Shown: piece after piece, positions 61,038 through 64,000 of the stretch
Numbering within the stretch: position 1 is the stretch's first letter
How the letters are laid out: every line of letters begins with the position of its first letter
Source: Silene latifolia
Taxonomy: Eukaryota > Streptophyta > Magnoliopsida > Caryophyllales > Caryophyllaceae
Direction: 5' to 3'
Assembly (NCBI RefSeq): GCF_048544455.1
Contig: NC_133537.1
Span: 153,586,058 to 153,650,057, forward strand
DNA length: 64,000 nt
The notes under the pieces: model-generated
Database searches by the model: none
Seen by the model: the letters and a program-made list of their open reading frames with translations, nothing else
Told to the model about the DNA's origin: nothing
Position numbers and translations under genes: made by a program

Positions 61038-63062
61038 AATATCTCCAAACCGAACCTTTGCTCGTCCCGAGTAAATAGGTGACTAGAACTAGACCTTTAT
61101 TTAATACTATAATAATAATATAACCGATGTGAGACAATTAGCGGGTCTCACTCCGCCCCTTCAACTCACAACAAGACATCCATGAGGTAAGATGCCTTCT
61201 TGCAAGGCAAGGTGGGGCTTGCCAAAATGGCGATGCATAATAACATTTAAGCACACAAGAACAAGTAAAAGGATTCATCTACAAAAGAATAGGCACCTTC
61301 CTCATCTAAATGGCGGAAATCACCTACAAGGGAAGCAATTCAAGGGCACACACTCCATCATAGATATTGGTTCTCCTAGTTACTATGTCCAAGAGGATGC
61401 AAACAAGTCACCTCCAAGTTGTGTTAAACTAGGTTGCCTTTGTCCACAATCGCTAAATGCTTTTGTCAAGAGCCAAGTCCCTATGGTGTTAGAAAACACT
61501 GTAAGATCGCGGAATTTCCCCTCTTGCCTAGACAAGAAGAAGGGTCGTCCCCTCTCCACCATGTAATAAAAGTAGGATCATCAATGGATAAAAGAGTTTC
61601 AAAGTGTATGAGTTTCATGATAGTTGTTTGCTTTTGGGTTTATTTTTCCCCCCATTTTTGTAGCATTTGACATTGGAGAGCATTTCTTGCCATTTTTGAT
61701 GTTTGGCATTTTGATTCTTGGCAATTTCAATTTTGCATTTTTTGAACATTTTTCAAAGTAACCCCATTTGTAGCAAGGGTACTTCTATTAAAGCATAGGA
61801 GTATATTTTTGCTCCTCTTTTCATTGATGCAATTTGCAAACATTTGATTTCGATTTGGTACTTGAACTCAATTTGGTATTTTTGTGCCCATTCCCTTTTT
61901 GTTGACAAAATATGATGATAGAATTGTAAGAATGGTTGCATGGCTTCAAAGGTCACCTTGGAGTAAACGGTAGCTAAGGAGTTATCATACCACAAGGTAC
62001 TCTTGACTAGGCCTTAGTCCATGGGTCAAGAGATACTAGTATGACACATCCTAGGGTGTCTTGAGGGTATTCTAGCAAAAAAAGTCTCAAGGAGAAAAAT
62101 TATCTACAAGGGCCTTATATACACTTGTCAAGCTTCCCAAATAGACATTTTCACAAAATTTTCTAACCATGCAACTACATGCCATGATGCAACTAACATA
62201 TATACAACTCTAATGCATATACTTATATCAACTAAAATGCCATATAATCTAGATGCAAACTCTTAGCAACACATAGATACATAAACCACAACAACAAAAT
62301 ACACCACATCCTCCTTGACATGTAAGCCCATCCTCCTCATGAAAATAAATGGAAGGGAAATAGAGATTAGAGTGATCATACCAAGCGGTCTTCACATTTC
62401 CTTGACAATGCCTTAAATGTAGTGTTGTATCTATGTGAGAAGAGGACAAAAACACAAGTATATACAATTCTACACTACTAAATTGAGGAACATGTTTTTG
62501 GTTTTTGTAATTTTTCAATTTTTATAGATTTTTTTTTATGAAATTAATGAACATATTTTTGGGATTTTTCAAAAAATTTCAAATTTTTATGTATTTTGGA
62601 ATATAAATTCCCATCCCCCACTTTATTTTGGACATTGTCCTCAATGTACATGTAGGAGTAGGAATAAAAAAGGAATACATGTTTTTGGATTTCTTGATTT
62701 TATGGAAATGAAGTACAAATGCAATGATATGATATGAATGAATGCATGCTCTAACTAAATGCAATTCTATATGACATATATAACAAATGAATGAAATCTA
62801 AGCTACACTAGATGATGCATGTTCTCTAGTAAGCTATGGTCACTCATGATCAAACCTCCCCAAACCGATTTAAGTACTATTTCTAGTGTAGAAAGGAATA
62901 GGTTTTGTCATTAGTGACTATGCATGAATTCTAGTCTATATGCAACTAACTATATGAAGCATGCGGGAAATATTACAATGCAAACTAATCTAAAATGTAA
63001 CTATACATAAGAGAGGGAGAGAAGGGGCATCATACAAATGGAGGTGGTGCGGCTTGCCAGTT
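61038..63062 (-). other. 3' untranslated region of G
   Basis: Reverse complement resembles 38400-40239 of E. The polypurine tract on the minus strand, GGTTCGGTTTGGAGATATT, adjoins the LTR. Frames such as 61192-61566 on the plus strand are not conserved in E. Confidence 0.7.
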
Positions 63063-63797
63063 CACTCGTCTTCATCATCATCGTTGCGGCCTCCTTGTCT
63101 TCCATATCCTCCTTGGTCATAGCTTCCTCCTTTGCTATAGAATCCACCCACTTTGGTCGCCAAAGTTCCCTATTTGGTTGCCATAGTTAGGGAACAAGAG
63201 ATTCGGTTGAGCCCAAGATGGATGGGGGCCTCCAGGATTGATGTATCCTTGTTGAGCCATGTTGTAGTAGGAGGGGTACTGGGCCAAGTAGTTGTCAACC
63301 CTCCCGTCGTGCATTCTAAGATCAACATTTTGCATGAGCTGCATTAATTCGCCCATAGACGGAGCTCTTGGATCTTGAGGAGTGAATGGTACATGTGTTG
63401 TGGGGGAGGGTGGAATGGGTACGTAAGATGGTGGTGCATTACCCCATTCCGACAACTCACGAGGTCGGTGAGGCACTTCTTCCCTCGGTGGTGGGTGGTC
63501 AAGGATGTCAATGGGAAGGAGGTAGCTTGGCCTTGGTGAGTATCGGCTCAAGCGGGGCACGATGGGTGGTATATTCCATCCCATGAGAACAAGTGGTGTG
63601 CATCCCTTAGTGAACCACTCTACACTCCCGACATCATTGTATCTACACCACCAGTGGTGGTGAAAGATTGTATGCTCATCGATCAAAGTGCTTCCCTCGA
63701 GCTTTTCATATCTCCCATCATTGTTGAACCCCGGGTAAAGTTCATTGGCTAAAAAGGTTTCTTCTTCTTTGGCTGCCTCAAGATGCGTGGGGATCAT
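63063..63797 (-). pseudogene. Athila-type 3' ORF of G, C-terminal part fused to LTR sequence
   Basis: The minus-strand frame opens at 63797 inside LTR-derived sequence (MIPTHLEAAKEEETF corresponds to LTR bases also present near 60735-60775). It then becomes genuine ORF: FHHHWWCRYNDVGSVEWFTK, a proline-rich stretch, and VDNYLAQYPSYYNMAQQGYI matching E's AYLAQYPPLFHLARQGLL. A frameshift near 63140 separates a glycine-rich, acidic end (GGRNDDDEDE) stopping at 63063. The first residues are therefore an artefact of the deletion junction near 63755. Confidence 0.68.
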
Positions 63798-64000
63798 TGA
63801 GGGGCTGTGGAGGTCTTCATCATTGCCCCTTTTCCTTGCTTTATTGACTTAGGCTTTTGGTATTAGTTTCCTCTTCGTTGCTTGATCGTTATATGTTATC
63901 AATTTAGCTCAGCTTCAGTCCGTTTGGGCAAGGTTAGTGATCGTCTTCTACAAAGGACACCAAACCTCATAGAAAATGCATAGAAGGAGGCTAAAGACAA
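63756..64000 (-). mobile_element. 5' LTR fragment of G
   Basis: Matches 60716-60957 of the 3' LTR in the same orientation (TTTCTTCTTCTTTG, CATTGCCCCTTTTCCTTGC, GACACCAAACCTCATAGAAA). The LTR's remaining 1.3 kb and the following internal sequence are deleted at the junction. Confidence 0.82.

Larger units (their letters stand above)
59384..64000 (-). mobile_element. Element G: Athila-like element related to E, minus strand, 5'-deleted
   Basis: Read on the minus strand: a fragment of 5' LTR (64000-63756), directly fused to the 3' ORF (63797-63063), a 3' untranslated region similar to E's, a polypurine tract and a 3' LTR (61037-59384). Primer site, gag, protease and any pol are missing between the LTR fragment and the ORF. 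The palindrome words GACGCCCGG and GACGCTCGTC in its LTR also tie it to E. The likely target duplication beside the 3' LTR is GATGA (59379-59383); its partner is outside the window. Confidence 0.82.

Noticed and set aside
61192..61670. Possible host genes on the plus strand
   Set aside because: They are antisense to the untranslated region of G, and the matching part of E has no such frames.

Overview
This window reads as intergenic heterochromatin of a flowering plant with a large genome. I recognise no host gene. Almost every base belongs to LTR retrotransposons nested inside one another, plus a Helitron, a LINE remnant and MITEs. The elements are plant lineages: Athila-like Ty3/gypsy with tRNA-Asp-type primer sites, Tekay-type chromovirus with tRNA-iMet-type primer sites, Stowaway-type MITEs and a CTAG-ended Helitron. 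The sequence does not identify the species. Element letters A-H are mine.

Layout. Element C (Athila-like) frames 1-53607; its start lies left of the window. Its 5' LTR is split by element B, a tandem Athila-like array (internal - LTR - internal - LTR, 1-20362). B internal copy 1 is split by element A (41-6971, gag only, TSD CCTTC). The last LTR of B is split by a non-autonomous Helitron (15461-19513). The rest of C's 5' LTR (20363-23770) holds very long ATT arrays around a reverse-oriented LINE 3' end. C's decayed gag-protease is at 23952-27225. C's 3' untranslated part is split by element D (29660-50290), a Tekay-type chromovirus and the only element here with reverse transcriptase, RNase H and integrase (43532-47907). 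D's 5' LTR is split by element E (30722-42046, Athila-like, TSD AAGTC), and E's gag is split by solo LTR F (33373-33996, TSD CAAAC). C ends with a 3' LTR (50689-53607) carrying a Stowaway-like MITE.

Right of C, 53608-56108 is the least repetitive stretch. It holds half a Stowaway-like MITE, a probable MITE inside a MITE, simple repeats and an unassigned GC-rich segment. Element H (from 56109, gag related to A) is then broken by element G on the minus strand (59384 to the window end), a relative of E.

Function. All coding sequences are damaged by stops or frameshifts. B, C, E and G keep gag, protease or a 3' ORF but show no polymerase, so they would have depended on proteins supplied in trans. 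The most unusual pattern is two kinds of short CpG-rich palindrome array: CTCGATCGAG in B and H, and GCGTCTTC/GAAGACGC with GACGCCCGTC in E and G. They sit just upstream of the LTR TATA box in B and E, recur in the internal regions, and are shared between otherwise unrelated families.
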